Of a stretch of 64,000 nt of DNA, positions 11,901 to 24,299 are shown piece after piece. Made by a program: the position numbers and the translations under genes. How positions within the stretch are numbered: the stretch's first letter is position 1; every line of letters starts with the position of its first letter. The notes under the pieces are model-generated. The model searched no databases. It saw only the letters and a list, made by a program, of their open reading frames with translations, and was not told the origin of the DNA. The stretch is from Branchiostoma floridae (taxonomy: Eukaryota > Chordata > Leptocardii > Amphioxiformes > Branchiostomatidae). The stretch lies in assembly GCF_000003815.2 (NCBI RefSeq), contig NC_049979.1:20222291-20286290 (forward strand), in the 5' to 3' direction.

Positions 11901-14258
11901 TTTTTTCAATCAAAGCCTTGAATGGGTCGATGACAAAAGTAGAGCAAAGAGATAGATCATTGAATTCAATGGGATGTAGAAAACTTCCTATTTAAAGAAT
12001 GGAATAATAAATAAGATATAGCTTTAAGTTTTGTAGCTTTGACAAAAAAAGTGACTGAAAGCACATTGTAGATTGATATTTTTTCAGATTTATAGGTATG
12101 TTTACACATTGACATATGTTTCCTTGTAGATGGCCATCATTTTCAATGCTGAAGGGTTGAAAGACCTTCTCAGTCCACCCTGTGTGGCTCAGAACTTTGT
12201 CAACCACAATGCAGTACTTCACAAGGTTTGTGTACATTAACTTACAATATCACACAAAAAGTCATCAACTGTAGGGTAGGGTATGATGCCTTTAAGCTAC
12301 TAAAAATGTAATACTGTAAAACGTTTTATAGTTATTTTTGTACAGTCAATATTTTGTCATTTTAATATCAAATAGATAAATTTGGTTAGAAGAGTATTCA
12401 TGTTCAATATAAGAGGTGCACACTCTAGGGCATTTAATTTTTGTTTACCATGCATAATTGAGCTGTTTGTTCCCACAGGTGTTTGTGGTGGGTGAGTCTT
12501 ATTTTGTTGTGGAGAGGCCATCTCTCAAGAACTTCTCAGCAGGCGGTGAGTTCCTTAATGTACCCTGAAACAATACGGGATACTTGTAAAGACATCCTAA
12601 CATCTCAGGCATTATGATACATTATACACTTAGTAAATGTATTAGCCATTTCTCTTGTAAAGAATGCCATTGTTGAAAATGGTGAGGGCATTGTACAAGG
12701 TTGAGTGTATTGTTGTGTATAACTGGTTGTGTATGCTTATTATGCCATGAAAACAAAACAAAACAAGAAAGACGTATAATTAGTATGTACATTTTGTTAC
12801 CCAAGCATGCACTTGGATGTTTAGTTAATCTACTTTGTTCATAGTAACTTCATGTCCTAACTGTTTTAAAATTGGTGTGTTTTAGATCAAAGCACAATAT
12901 ACTTCAACAGCCATGATGTGTCCAAGGCTGGGTCTTCTTCATTCCTCAATCAGGTATGGAGTGTGTTTCCTCAAGTTGTAGTTATTTTCTATCCATTAAA
13001 ACACAGTATAAAGACCAGCTGACTGCTGTGTCAGGACCCCTGCAGCGGTATAACCAAATACTGGCATGTGATAAAGCCTTCAAACAGAGACCAGTATTAA
13101 TAATGGTGAAGTAAAATTGCCAGTGAGAGTATTTTACAGTGTGGCATGTTTCACACCCTCTGTCACAGCTGAACAACCAACTCTAGACATTGTTTAAAGT
13201 GTCTACTGTAGTACAGCTAGCATGTATCATGTCGACCTATATATTCTCTACCAACACCTGTACTGTATGTTTACTCCTCAGCTGGACAGTAGAGACAGAG
13301 TGTCGTGCCTGTCCCTCCCTCTCTGTCGGGAGAAGTTTGAGCACGTGCTGACCAACATCCGGCAGCAGCTGGGCATCACGCTGTTCGGCATGGACATCAT
13401 CGTGGAGAACAGGACCAGTCGGCACGCTATCATCGACATCAACGCATTCCCTAGTCAGTAAAGTTTTACTGTTTGTATTGATTATCATTAGTGATTCATC
13501 CTGATCATCAACAGTGTTATCTCATAGTTTTGCACAATAGTAACCTTTGGTCCTATACACGTATATGTAGATACCAAACAATGCTTAAAGTGTCTCTGAA
13601 TTGACTTTCATGGTTACCATCACAATCTTTGTCCAGTTACAAGTTCTAAAATCAATTTTCACAACATATTGCTGTATCGTGATTTATGCATTTAAACTAA
13701 GCAAAAGTAGATTCCTCAAATTCATATTCTATGTTGACTGAACAAAGTGTTTATCCTGTAGGTTATGACGGGGTACAGGACCCTTTCTCAGTAGTGGCGG
13801 ACCACCTGCAGTCACTTTTGACTCAACACACGAGGGCCACGGTCAATGCCAACACTTCTTACCATCAACCAAGCAGAGCGGAAGTGTCTGTACCAGATTC
13901 AGTAGGACCAAACAGAGCCAGTTTGACAGATGAGACAACCTATATGATTGGCTCAAGGACAGAGAGTGCCAACAGCAGCCTTATCATGCTGCCCAATGGG
14001 ATGGACCCTAACTCCTCAGAATTGACCAATGGGGAAACATTGGCCCATCCAAGGATTGGTGGTATAGGGTTAGCAGAAATTGTACGTAGGAAGGATTTGC
14101 CCTATACCAAATTTGGCAAGGGACAGGAGGTGTATTTAGGAGGACTGGCCAATGGGAATGGCCCTGCATGTGTGACAACAAGTGCCGAAGAGGACCAGTG
14201 TTGTAAACAGTTGACCAATGGGGAGCAACTGGGGTTTGTAAGATTAGCCAAAGTTTAG
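8935..14258 (+). CDS. ITPK1: Inositol-tetrakisphosphate 1-kinase, 11 coding exons
   Basis: Coding exons: 8935-9092, 9901-9925, 10323-10448, 10797-10914, 11316-11414, 11544-11584, 12130-12225, 12479-12545, 12886-12953, 13282-13453 and 13762-14258; summed length 1467 bases, 488 residues, all junctions GT-AG and in phase. The protein follows vertebrate ITPK1 throughout: VGCWLSEKKKK near the N-terminus, SHPEVLVVDPL, HFPFVCK, MAIIFNAEGL, CVAQNFVNHNAVLHKVF, VVGESYFVVERPSLKNFSAG, then LFGMDIIVEN and DINAFPSYDG of the ATP-grasp catalytic core, including the metal-binding Asp/Asn of DIN. The family phosphorylates inositol polyphosphates in the cytosol. Exon 2 is only 25 bases. The start ATG at 8935 lies just after an acceptor-like TGGTAG, so a 5' untranslated exon further upstream is likely. 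The last ~150 residues are low-complexity and longer than in human ITPK1 (414 residues), with repeated LTNGE-type motifs. Confidence 0.93.
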
Positions 14259-16500
14259 GACATAAAGATTCATGTGTAGCAGATTTGATGTGCAAGACAG
14301 GATTAATAGACTAAAAACATAAATGTATTTTTTTTCTATCAGACATTTATCTGCATGTTAAAGAATTTCTTAGTTTTGATTCCAAACCTCGGCAGTTATG
14401 TTTACTTTTAGACAAGTAGGTTCTAATCTTATTATTTCATTGCTGACCAATCAGATCTCAATACTAACTAACCCATTAGAAATAAGTACTACCGGGTAAT
14501 CACCCAATCAAGTGTCCTATTACAACTTAAGCTGGTCAATCAGGATGCAGAATATATACATTTCAGTTGACCAACAACAATGAAAGTCTGGATGTCATAT
14601 CAATGTAAGGTATTGAAGTTACAAACCAATGCCAAATACCCAAGTAGTAAGCATCAACATAATGATGTTGTTTGCATCATCTGCGTCGTATATTAGATTG
14701 TCAACAAAGATATTCTATATGATTTTTGTGAGATAAATGTATCAAAAAGGTGTGAAGTGACCAATTGATAGTTGGTTAGCAGTGCCCACTGCCCCCAAAT
14801 AGTGTGAAAATTAACTTTTCATAGATATTAAGAGCTAACCAAGTAGAACTATATTTAATATGCGTATGAGCTGTCCAATGTGTTATGAATAATTCCAAAC
14901 GTGCCCTGTGAGAAGTTGTACATGTTGTTGACCAGGGACAGTCAAAATGGAATATATTGCTTGTCAAGTTGAGATTTCACTAAAACCAAGTGTTGTAAAC
15001 AGGCAGTAGCTTAGCTGGAAATGTTTTTGGAGTTAGTCTCCAAGTAGTGACTATATTGGTACAAATGTACATGATGTTATTCAGTTTCAAATCTTTTAAG
15101 TCATTTTGCACAAGTAACATTGAACAGAGACAAGTTTTGGGGTCCACTTTTCTGGGTTTTTTTTCTTCACTACATTGTTTTGCCACTTTGCTGTGTGTGT
15201 AATCTTAGAGCACATAAGATGGACCTTTAGTTTGTATCAAGGGCATTCTATATAATGTCCTTGTTTACATGTGAGGCCTGCTACAGGGACATCCCTTTAA
15301 CATAGGGGTTCCTGGTGGGGTTATGAGAGTTGACATGTGTGGTGCAGGCATGGACTGGAACTTCATGTCATAAACATGTTAAAGGATTAAAACATGGTCA
15401 CTAGTATTTATAGATGTAGACTGTACAAATGTTTGCTGGTAAATGTTGATAATCTTTAGGCACATTCCTGTTGACCACAGCTGCCCTGTGTATGTATATT
15501 CTCAACAATCCCAGTGTTTTGAAAACAGATGAAATGAACAAATATTTTGGACCATAGTGTATTAAATAGGTAGACAGTTGTAAAACAATGTCTCTAACAC
15601 AGTACCAATGTGTGCCAACTTGCTGCTATACAAGTTTTCAGCTGGCAAGTCCAAAAAAAAAATGCTCGTATAATTTGGCATAACTCTTTAAAAAGTGAGC
15701 ATATTAATTTTTCAGTCAAGTAACAGTCACTCTAGCATAAATGTAATCAAAGATATCAAAATAAGATGTAATACAAATGTATTGAATTGTGTACTGTGGG
15801 GACTTAAGTGTTAAGTACATGTTTGTGTTTTCAGTAAGTAAGTATTTTATAAGGTTACAAATTCGACATTTGTTATTTTGTTTGAAAAACGAAAGATAGG
15901 ACAAAGAAACTCTAATATTGTAGGGATAAAGATTTTGTCAACCCCAAATATTTGACTGGTATTTTGTATGTGCTGTTCACTTGTTTGTTTTACAAATGAC
16001 TTCTCGAGAAAATATTTCACCCAAACTACAATTTTCTCTATCTATGAAATGTAATCTAAGATTGAATATAATGCATGCATGTAATTAGAAGATCATTTGA
16101 AAATATTTGATGTTACTCCAACATTCCTATCTTGTGAAGGTAGGCCCCCAAAGCATTGAATTGTAAAGTTTTGTCATTTTTTTAGTTGTTTAAATTCTGC
16201 TAATGTTATAGTTAGAGTTGTTACTAATGGGTTTGTGTAATGTTAAAAGGTAAAATATTTGCATTGTGTGTTTCAGTGATTATGTTACAATGTATGTTAT
16301 GTTGGTGTAGCAGATTTAGGACAGGTCAGAATCAAAATCATTATGCTCATTTCACATTGCATTAAAATTAACATCATTAACATTCAATTTGATGTTGATG
16401 AATTTATTTTGTATTGATGGTTTCACCTCTGTCATAGTTTCCTTTAGCATCTTTAAATGACCTGTCTATTGCCACGAGTGTCGAGTGTTATTAAGAGGAC
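14259..16500 (+). other. Probable ITPK1 3' untranslated region and flank
   Basis: A/T-rich sequence with no coding signal following the ITPK1 stop codon. No single polyadenylation signal stands out, so the end of the transcript cannot be placed. Confidence 0.35.
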
Positions 16501-19500
16501 AAATCGTTAAAACTGAAAGCAGCCCCCTTAATACGGAAACAAACATTCATAGAGATCTTTACGAATTGGTCCATCAATCTCAATTCTGGTGTGCCGGATT
16601 CTGGCGTGCCGAATGTCACATGCCCAGCGTATTTTATTGTTGGTAGAGAAGACCGTCATTTAAAATAGATTTACGCTTACTAAAATATACGATGGGGGGG
16701 GGGGGGGGGCAAACCTTAACGTTAACAGGAAATGTCAGTTGAAAACATACCCCCATAAGCAAACATACCTGCCCTTGGGGCTGAATACACACACGAGGAA
16801 ACACCCCCCTTGCTTGTTGTGCGTAACCCCATAAATCAAGGAAAGCAGGCGCAGGCACGCCGAAAACCATACATTTGTACCTCCAGTCATCATACAAGTG
16901 TGGTTACGTCAAATTGTGGTTTTGGCCTTGCAAAGTTGGTTATGATAACGTTACATGAACCATTATCAACATTTTGGAACACATTATTTCACATGCATTT
17001 CTTTTGAAACAGCTCATGCGTATAAACATGAAGCATCAAGTATAAATACTCTACACTACTCTATTAAATTTTTCATGTTTCCCTGAAACTGGTAATGACA
17101 TGCCTTGTAGTATAAATCGCAAATGTTTTCCTATGGATATGGTACATGAGCGTTGATTGGTCAAATTAGCATAACATTAACACAACGGATGTTACCGAGC
17201 ATCCTATTGGTTGCTAGTTATCCGTTTCTATGTAACATTGGTGACGTCACCAATGTTTACTTGGCAAACCACCCAAAGTGCCGGCCGGAGAGAGGGAGGG
17301 GGGATGTGGAGGCGTGATGTTAGACATCAGATTGCTTCTTTCGTTTTGGTAGTTGGACTACAACAAAAGGAAAAGGTAGGCAAGGTTTGTATTGGAATTA
17401 TTTGCAGTGAATGAGGGTTAGATGAACGCCAAAGGTTAACGATGTTTAGCAAGTGCAGTGGGACCGTGGGGAGGGGGAGGGGTTCAACCGCGTTGTTTGT
17501 TGATCGGTAACGTCAGTGGCTCATCATGTTTCTGCCGCAAACATGACAATAGCATACGAGCATGAGGTTGAAAAATATCAAAACGGGATGTACCAAACCT
17601 AGTCCTTTGATAACGTTACAACATTACTAACAGTGTTAATGATATAAACGTTGACTTGAGCGTATGTAAAAACTCGTCCGTCAACTTGCAAGCGTTGACG
17701 TGTCTGGAAGTTTTAGTTTGGCTGTGAACTTATTCATCAATTGTTTCTTGATATTTACTCATTTGTGAAGTAAAAACTCTCATTACATTTGTGATTCGTC
17801 GAAGAAATGTTTAAATATTTGCCAAATTAATGTGAACCTGTACTTGAGGTCATCCCAGGTCATGTTGAAACGGTCGCCTGGCAACGGCGTGCGTTGTTGT
17901 GATAGGCTCAAGTCTTGTCCCCCTTGTGAGTCGTGACATGAAACGTTAGACAGCACGAGCTATCTTTTCTAAAGTTCTAGCAATACGATGAGGTAGGTGA
18001 GACTTTGAGCTTTACCGGACATCTGTGAGAACTTGAAGAAGACTTAGAAAGGAGAGGAAAGGTAGGTAAAGCTGTAGGAATTTTCCGTCAATAGCGCGTT
18101 GTTGCCGTTGATATTTCGCGCGCTCCTGTTCAGGAACATGCTAACGTTACAGGGAACACGCGCGGTGACGCACCCCTCCCCCTTCTTTCAGTTTTACGGA
18201 GCGGAGTATTTGATTCTTTTTCAGTTTTATTTTGCTGTTTCTTCCTCCTTTAGAAAAGAGCTTTAATCTTTGGTTTAAAAAGACTGTTAGGACTGCGGGG
18301 AACGCCCAGGAGTTTTTAGGAGTGGTAAAGAGCGATGGGCACAAGTAGGTAAAATACATGTTGGTGCTGGTTTGCAAAGACGTCCTACAGGAATGCATGG
18401 TCAGCGTCTGGCTGAAATTTCCGCCAAAAATAATTTTCAAATCTGCAATGCATTGATCAGCTCCTGTTCAATTGACAAGTAATACCAAATCCACCAAATA
18501 CATTTTACCTTTTACCCTAGTGGTATCTACTTCACTCTACTATTTACCAATTTGGACTAGAAATTAGGCAGATTAGAAAGACTTGAGAAAAATGTGAACA
18601 ACAAACCATTTACCATTAACCACAGAATAAATGATCAGAGGCAATCAAATCTCTTTTCTCAATTTGTAAATAAAACAGTACTACATGTATGTAATCTAAA
18701 AGCCTTTCACTGTGGTTTTGGTACTGACCACCAAACAGTTCATATCTCAGATACTGCACACTTTGGTTGCTAGGTGATATCAGTGCCACACCCTACTGCT
18801 GGGCACTCAGACAGCACCTTTGCGACAGTGACCGTGTGGGCTCCTTTGTGAAAAGGTAGTGCCGGGGATAAAAAAAAAAAAGAAGTTTACACTCTACACA
18901 CCCGCACATACAACACCTCCCCTGACTGAGCCCACTTCTTCACTAAGGCCAGATCACAGCAAATTCATCTCACTAAAATCATATGTGGTCCAACTCTGTA
19001 ATGGTGAAAGTATTGCATGGTACTGTGTGATTATTTAACAAGTAGATGAACAAATGATGTCAGCATCTTTAGTTGTGTACCTTTTGTGTCAAATGAAGAT
19101 AATCAGAATTAGAAACAAAGAAAGATACACTAGTACTGAAAAATTACATTGTACTTCTTTAATGCAATCTTGCAAAGTATACTAAATTCTTGATAACCAG
19201 TGACAGTATCTGAGGCAATGTCAACAAGGAACCTTTAGTTAAAATTTATAGTTGAAGCATCAGCAGAATGGTAAATGGTACTGAATTTGACTTTGGTCTG
19301 GCCTTTGACCCTTCTTTCTATCTGCACACCCCCACTCCAACTATAGAGCCCTGCACACACGTTTACCTCCCTAGTACACAAGTGTTAGAGTAAGGACATC
19401 TCACAGCAGCTCGGAAGGGCCAACATGGGGGACACAGGTACAGGTAGTATGTGTGCCTGCTCCAGTAGCATTGGACTAGTCTCAGGGAGGTAGCCCCCTG

Positions 19501-20220
19501 AGGAAACCCCAGAGTCGTAGAAAGTCAAGGGGGTGCGGTGTAGGGTGTAGCCACAAACATTCATCTGTAGCAGTTCAAAATTTGTATGTGCATTTATTAG
19601 AAACAAAACAAGTCACGACACTGGGTCATCCATGGCAGCTTCCCCTGGTTACAGTTGACCCACAAAAATACAATCATTTGGTAAAAGTTTAATAGAAAAC
19701 CTACAATGAATATACATTTGCCAATCACATCAGTCAGGCAAGAAATACTATTAATCATTTCAAGTTACCGGGTATTCACAGCTCTTATTGGAAATAAACT
19801 GAAAAGTCTATGAATCTATTAATCTTGATGGAACCATGCCTTCCAATGGTCGTTTACATTATACACTACTAACAATACCAGTCTTCTGGCATTTAATAGA
19901 AGTCAAATATGAATTTTGCCATCAGTGGATAATCATTGCTGACATTCTCACTGGCTGCCTCTTTTTCTTTATTTCAGACCACCCAGCACATTACGCTCTC
20001 CAAGTAGCAGCTATAAAATTCACATGGATGTTCACATGATGTCCGACTTTTTCTCTTCAACTAGCAGCTGCTGAATTGAGAACACCATTTTCAAAGATAC
20101 GTTTGTCTACTTTTGCCTTCACCTGGCAAAGATACCAGAGAAGTGGCAGGAAACGTTTCCAGGATTCCTGCCAAAGTCACAGCAGGATAAAGGATACAGT
20201 TTCAAAGCAATACATTGTAC
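16501..20220. other. No gene recognised
   Basis: Contains a G-tract at about 16692-16708 and a GC-richer zone at 17,150-18,350 that could be a promoter region. Short open stretches exist on both strands, but none matches a family I know. One candidate minus-strand exon is listed separately. Confidence 0.4.
19388..19580 (-). CDS. Possible 3'-terminal exon of an unknown gene
   Basis: On the minus strand an acceptor-like CTACAG at about 19,580 is followed by roughly 60 codons (…GYTLHRTPLTFYDSGVSS…) ending in a stop near 19,388. The composition is protein-like rather than repeat-like, and it contains DSGVSS, which fits the DSGxxS phosphodegron recognised by beta-TrCP ubiquitin ligases. No partner exon was identified with confidence, and the pyrimidine tract is weak, so this may be chance. 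Confidence 0.2.
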
Positions 20221-20221
20221 T

Positions 20222-23098
20222 GCATGCCCGTAGCCAGGGGGGGTTCGGGGGGTTCGGAAGAACCCCCCAACATGCTCAAAGGTCCGCTTTTTCACGCTCA
20301 AAGGTCCACTTTTCATGCTCAAAGGTCCCCTTTTTCATGTCCAAGATTTTTTTTCAAAGGCATGAGACTGATTTCCATTATTCACTGACTCTTGTACTTT
20401 AAGGTGTGTCTTGCCTAAATAAGGCTCCAACTAGCATGAACAGAAGTGCTATAGTCAAACAGCTGTATCTTCAGTTTGGAACGGAGAAAAAACATGAGAT
20501 TTTCTATACATATGAACAAGATAGAGTTGCTTTCGACTGTGCATTACATTTTGACAAAAATTATATCATAATCATACAATTAAGCAATATCTTAGCCATA
20601 TCATTTTACAGTTATTGGCAATTTCCTAAGTCTTGCGGTTGGTTTGGAGCTGTGGAAATTTTAGAAGGTGTAACGGCTATGGCGTACTACAGGAATCGGC
20701 TTTGAAAAACATGATTTGTTATTTAGATATTGAGAAAAGTCTGATTTTCATGATTTTAAAAGATTTTTTGAGGCTGCAAAGACTTTGGTGGTGAATATTT
20801 CAATACCAAAGCACAAAGTCGACTTTGTTTGAGCGGATACATATAGACAGTCTTATTGAGTCTTCACTGCTCATATTTGCAACTTTTTAGCTCATGAGGC
20901 AAGCTTTAGAATATGATTTTATTCATAAAAATCCAGATTTTGTACAGTTTCTCCCAGTTGTCCCATCAATCACAGTCAATCACCCTGACAGCTTCATGAT
21001 TATCAATGGATTTGTTTATTTAACACCTACATTCAAAGTCATTACTGGTGGTTACTTTTAATGTATGCATAGAGTGGGAACAAAGAGACTAAAATACACA
21101 TCTATTGTGCTATTACTCATGGTGGCCTGTTGTCGGGGGCATGTTGGCCCTAGACCCGAGGACTTGGCCTGTGTAGGCTAGCTTGTGGTAGCATCTCTAT
21201 ATAAGGTCATTGTCTACATCGATGTTTTGAAACAAATGGGTATTTACGTGCAATCATGCATCACAGTTTACTTGTTGCATTCAACCTTTGCATTGCCACA
21301 GGGGCTGATAAAAAATGTACGGACCGAAATTGAGTTTGATTGCATGGGCCATGACGTATGATGTACGAAACACGTTATGTACATCCAAGGAGCAGTAACT
21401 GTACATTTTTGTCCTATATTTCCTTCTTTGCAAAAACGAATCATCATAGCTTGAATGCCAACCGCAGGCTACGAACAGGGTAACAATGAACACAAAGTTT
21501 TGCCCGCACGTAAAGTTCTACGGCGTGTCTGCGACTGCTCCAAAATTTGTCGGATTCCCTACGATTTCGTACGGAGGCGGTACTTTATAAATATAATACC
21601 AGTTATGGATCCCAAAAAAATGCCCACATTTTAGCACGTAGACAGCACGTATTTGCACGTACGGCGGGTTGTGCTCTTGGCTTTAGAGAAATGTGTTGGG
21701 TTCAGACTCTGGTAAACTGCTTGAGTTGAGGGCTTGAGGTTCAAACAAAGATTATATTTGGAACAGTAGGGTGGACTAAGCAAAAATTGTTCTAACATAA
21801 AATTATGCGCTTCAAGTGTTAATTTGCTTTGGTTCCTACCACAGACATATCTTTCCAAGCAAAGAGTTTTCAAACTGAAGATATTTAGACCATAACAATG
21901 CTGGCATAAAAACATTACTCATAAAGTCACAAATCAATCATGTGTGCAACAGCATAATTTAACAGTATTTGCTTTGAGAGACCGTCAAACTAATCCTTCG
22001 CTTTGGTTTTGTTGTTGTTTTTTGGTAAAACAAACAAACTGAAAGGTGACATTATAGACAACCAATACACATCCTGCTTTCATTCTCAGACAGTCATTGT
22101 TAAAAGAACAATGCCCACCCAAGGACGCCGTGTAACGCCTGGCTTTATATAGTAGAAGCGATGTTTTAGGTTTGTTTATACATCATAAGAGCAGCTTGTA
22201 TACAGACTTCCCTATACATTACTGGTTTGTTTTTTTTCTAAGATTTTTGCAAGATTTAAGACTCAAATTTGCAACAAGTTTGGCACTGTCCGCCATCTTT
22301 GTTTGGAAGGAATGTTGCATTGGGAACGGCTCAACGGAGTGGGAAATAACACAGCGATTTTCAAGGCAAATAGTGGAAAACTGGACAATGCTGAGCAAAC
22401 TATTTCATGGTAAAAATTCTGTGAAAATAAGTGAAAAATCTATTACAGTTGCCTCCATTGTGCAACATATTGCTACCTTTCACCCCCTTGATAGCAAAAC
22501 AATGCGTGATAGGCCTTGGGGTAGCATGACAGGATGCCCAATTAGTTCTAAACTCATGCTAATGGTGGGAGGGGAGTAGCACCTCCCCCCTAGCACACCT
22601 TCACACCTTTTCGCCAGCACCTTGCTCATTTAATGAGGGCATTACAGAGGTCGGCTTGGACATACCTTAAAGTACCGGAGGATAGACATTTCATTCAATC
22701 CTAGTGAGTGTATCAGCAAAATTTGCCCCCAGAAAGTGCAGGAAATGGCTTTTCAGAGGGTCCAGATTTCAAAATTTCCCCAGACCACCATTGCAATGCC
22801 TCCCGCCTTTAATATCGGACATGGTGAAAATATGTCGGGGAGTCGGCCTCAAAGACTTATGCCCAAAACCTTGTGTATTTTAAGAGAAATTCCATTAAAC
22901 TTAGCCAGCGAATTTTGCCCGTCAAAATGCAGGAAATGGCGTTTCAGAGGGTTAAGATTTCAATTTTTCCCGGGGGAGCATGCCCCCGGACCCCCCTAGG
23001 CAGCTCACGTGAGTCTCGCGCCTGCGGCGCTCGATGGTCCCACAAGTACTAAAAAGAACCCCCCCAACCAAAATCCTGGCTACGGGCATGATTTTACA
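20222..23098. mobile_element. Probable DNA-transposon relic with GCCCGTAGCCAGG ends
   Basis: CATGCCCGTAGCCAGG at about 20223 and its inverse CCTGGCTACGGGCATG at about 23082 bracket 2.9 kb. Inside each end are G- or C-runs and GGGGGGTTC / GAACCCCCC. The left inner part has three copies of a CATGCTCAAAGGTCC-like repeat. The right inner part has two diverged copies of a block around AATTTGCCC…GCAGGAAATGG…TTTCAGAGGG (about 22,720 and 22,905). No transposase frame is visible, so the element appears decayed or internally deleted; the superfamily (hAT-like?) is uncertain. Confidence 0.5.
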
Positions 23099-23547
23099 GA
23101 TCCCTTTCCTCACTTTGCCACAGCCCTGGCGCTAGTCCTAGACTTGAGCTGTACAATGCTACATATTGCCTGTAACAAAACAGTCAGGTGGAGTATAATG
23201 AACTTTGGGTTAAGGTATAGAACTAGAAATAGGCTTTTAAATACATGTAAATTGTAAGTAAGATATAACTTTGTCACCCCTTTGTAGCTCATCACTTCAC
23301 TTCTGTTTCTTTACTTTGTATCCTTGCCAGGTGGACATAAAAGGTGTGGGGGCATCTTCTGTGTCTCTTCCCTCAACAGAAATTATTTCACCAAACTTTT
23401 CCTCCTAATGTGAAAGAATACTTCAAGAAATATAACTCAGTGTAATTATATAGGGGAATCATTTAAAACCTGAAAGAAAACTTTCTGAACTTCCATTGAA
23501 ATTTGACATGATATCTTGAAATTCAGGACATTGGCTATCAATAAGCA

Positions 23548-23740
23548 CTCAGTACAAAATGATCTCCAAGTGGCCTTCAGAATTGCTGTAAAATTGAAGA
23601 ACTTTTATCAACTGCTGCTGTTGAGGGAACCTGGCTGTCTGTCTTAATCCCCTCTGTTGGACGGTGACTGGTCTCGCCTCCTCGCAAATGGTGCCGTCTG
23701 GGCAACAAGAGCTCTGAGAGTGCACACATTCAGGGCTCTT
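23548..23740 (-). CDS. Possible coding exon, unknown gene
   Basis: The minus strand from about 23,740 to 23,548 is open for about 60 codons without a start, reading SPECVHSQSSCCPDGTICEE then a QQQQ-containing stretch before a stop. An AG acceptor-like site precedes it. It looks more protein-like than its surroundings but has no recognised relative, no confirmed partner exon and no strong donor, so it is a weak call. Confidence 0.15.
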
Positions 23741-24113
23741 GGCTAAACGAGACCTATAGTTGATATCTTAGATTTGATTAGTTATGCAACTATGATTTAG
23801 TGAAAAGTGTTTTCACAGCTATATTTAATCTTTTTTTTAAACCATGATATGTTGTAATACTAACATAATAAGTAGTATTTGTTCAAGATTTGTGCTCTTT
23901 TTATCATTATTTTTTTTTGCATCCTGTACCTTGTATAAAACCAGACTCATGAAAACTAAATGGAATTTATCAAATCATGTCTTACTACATCAGGGTCAGG
24001 GTTGGACAATGTCATCGGCCCAATTTTGGTGCAATAACTGATTGAGCAAGTGGATGTCCTCCTGTACTTGCCCAGTTGGGCCAGTACAACTTTTCGTACA
24101 CATGGTTAAATTA

Positions 24114-24291
24114 CAGTCAAACCTGTATTAGGGGCCACCTCTACAGAGGGGCCACCTGTCCATAGTGGCCACTTTTTGTCGGTCCCTTGGGTATTTTATC
24201 TACAAGCTGCCACCTCTATACAGAGGTCACCTGTCTATAGTGGCCAAATTTGCCCGGTCCCTTGAGTGGCCGCTATAGACAGGTTTGACTG
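24114..24291. mobile_element. MITE with CAGTCAAACCTG ends and TA target site
   Basis: The element begins CAGTCAAACCTGT and ends ACAGGTTTGACTG, a perfect short terminal inverted repeat, and is flanked on both sides by TA (24112-24113 and 24292-24293). Internally it has repeated CCACCTCTA / GTGGCC blocks. TA duplication and CAGT ends are typical of Tc1/mariner-pogo (Tigger-like) non-autonomous elements. Length is 178 bases with no coding capacity. Confidence 0.8.
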
Positions 24292-24299
24292 TACTAATG

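Noticed and set aside
22172-22579. 135-codon frame inside the 2.9 kb transposon relic
   Set aside because: No transposase motif or known family; base composition like surrounding non-coding DNA.
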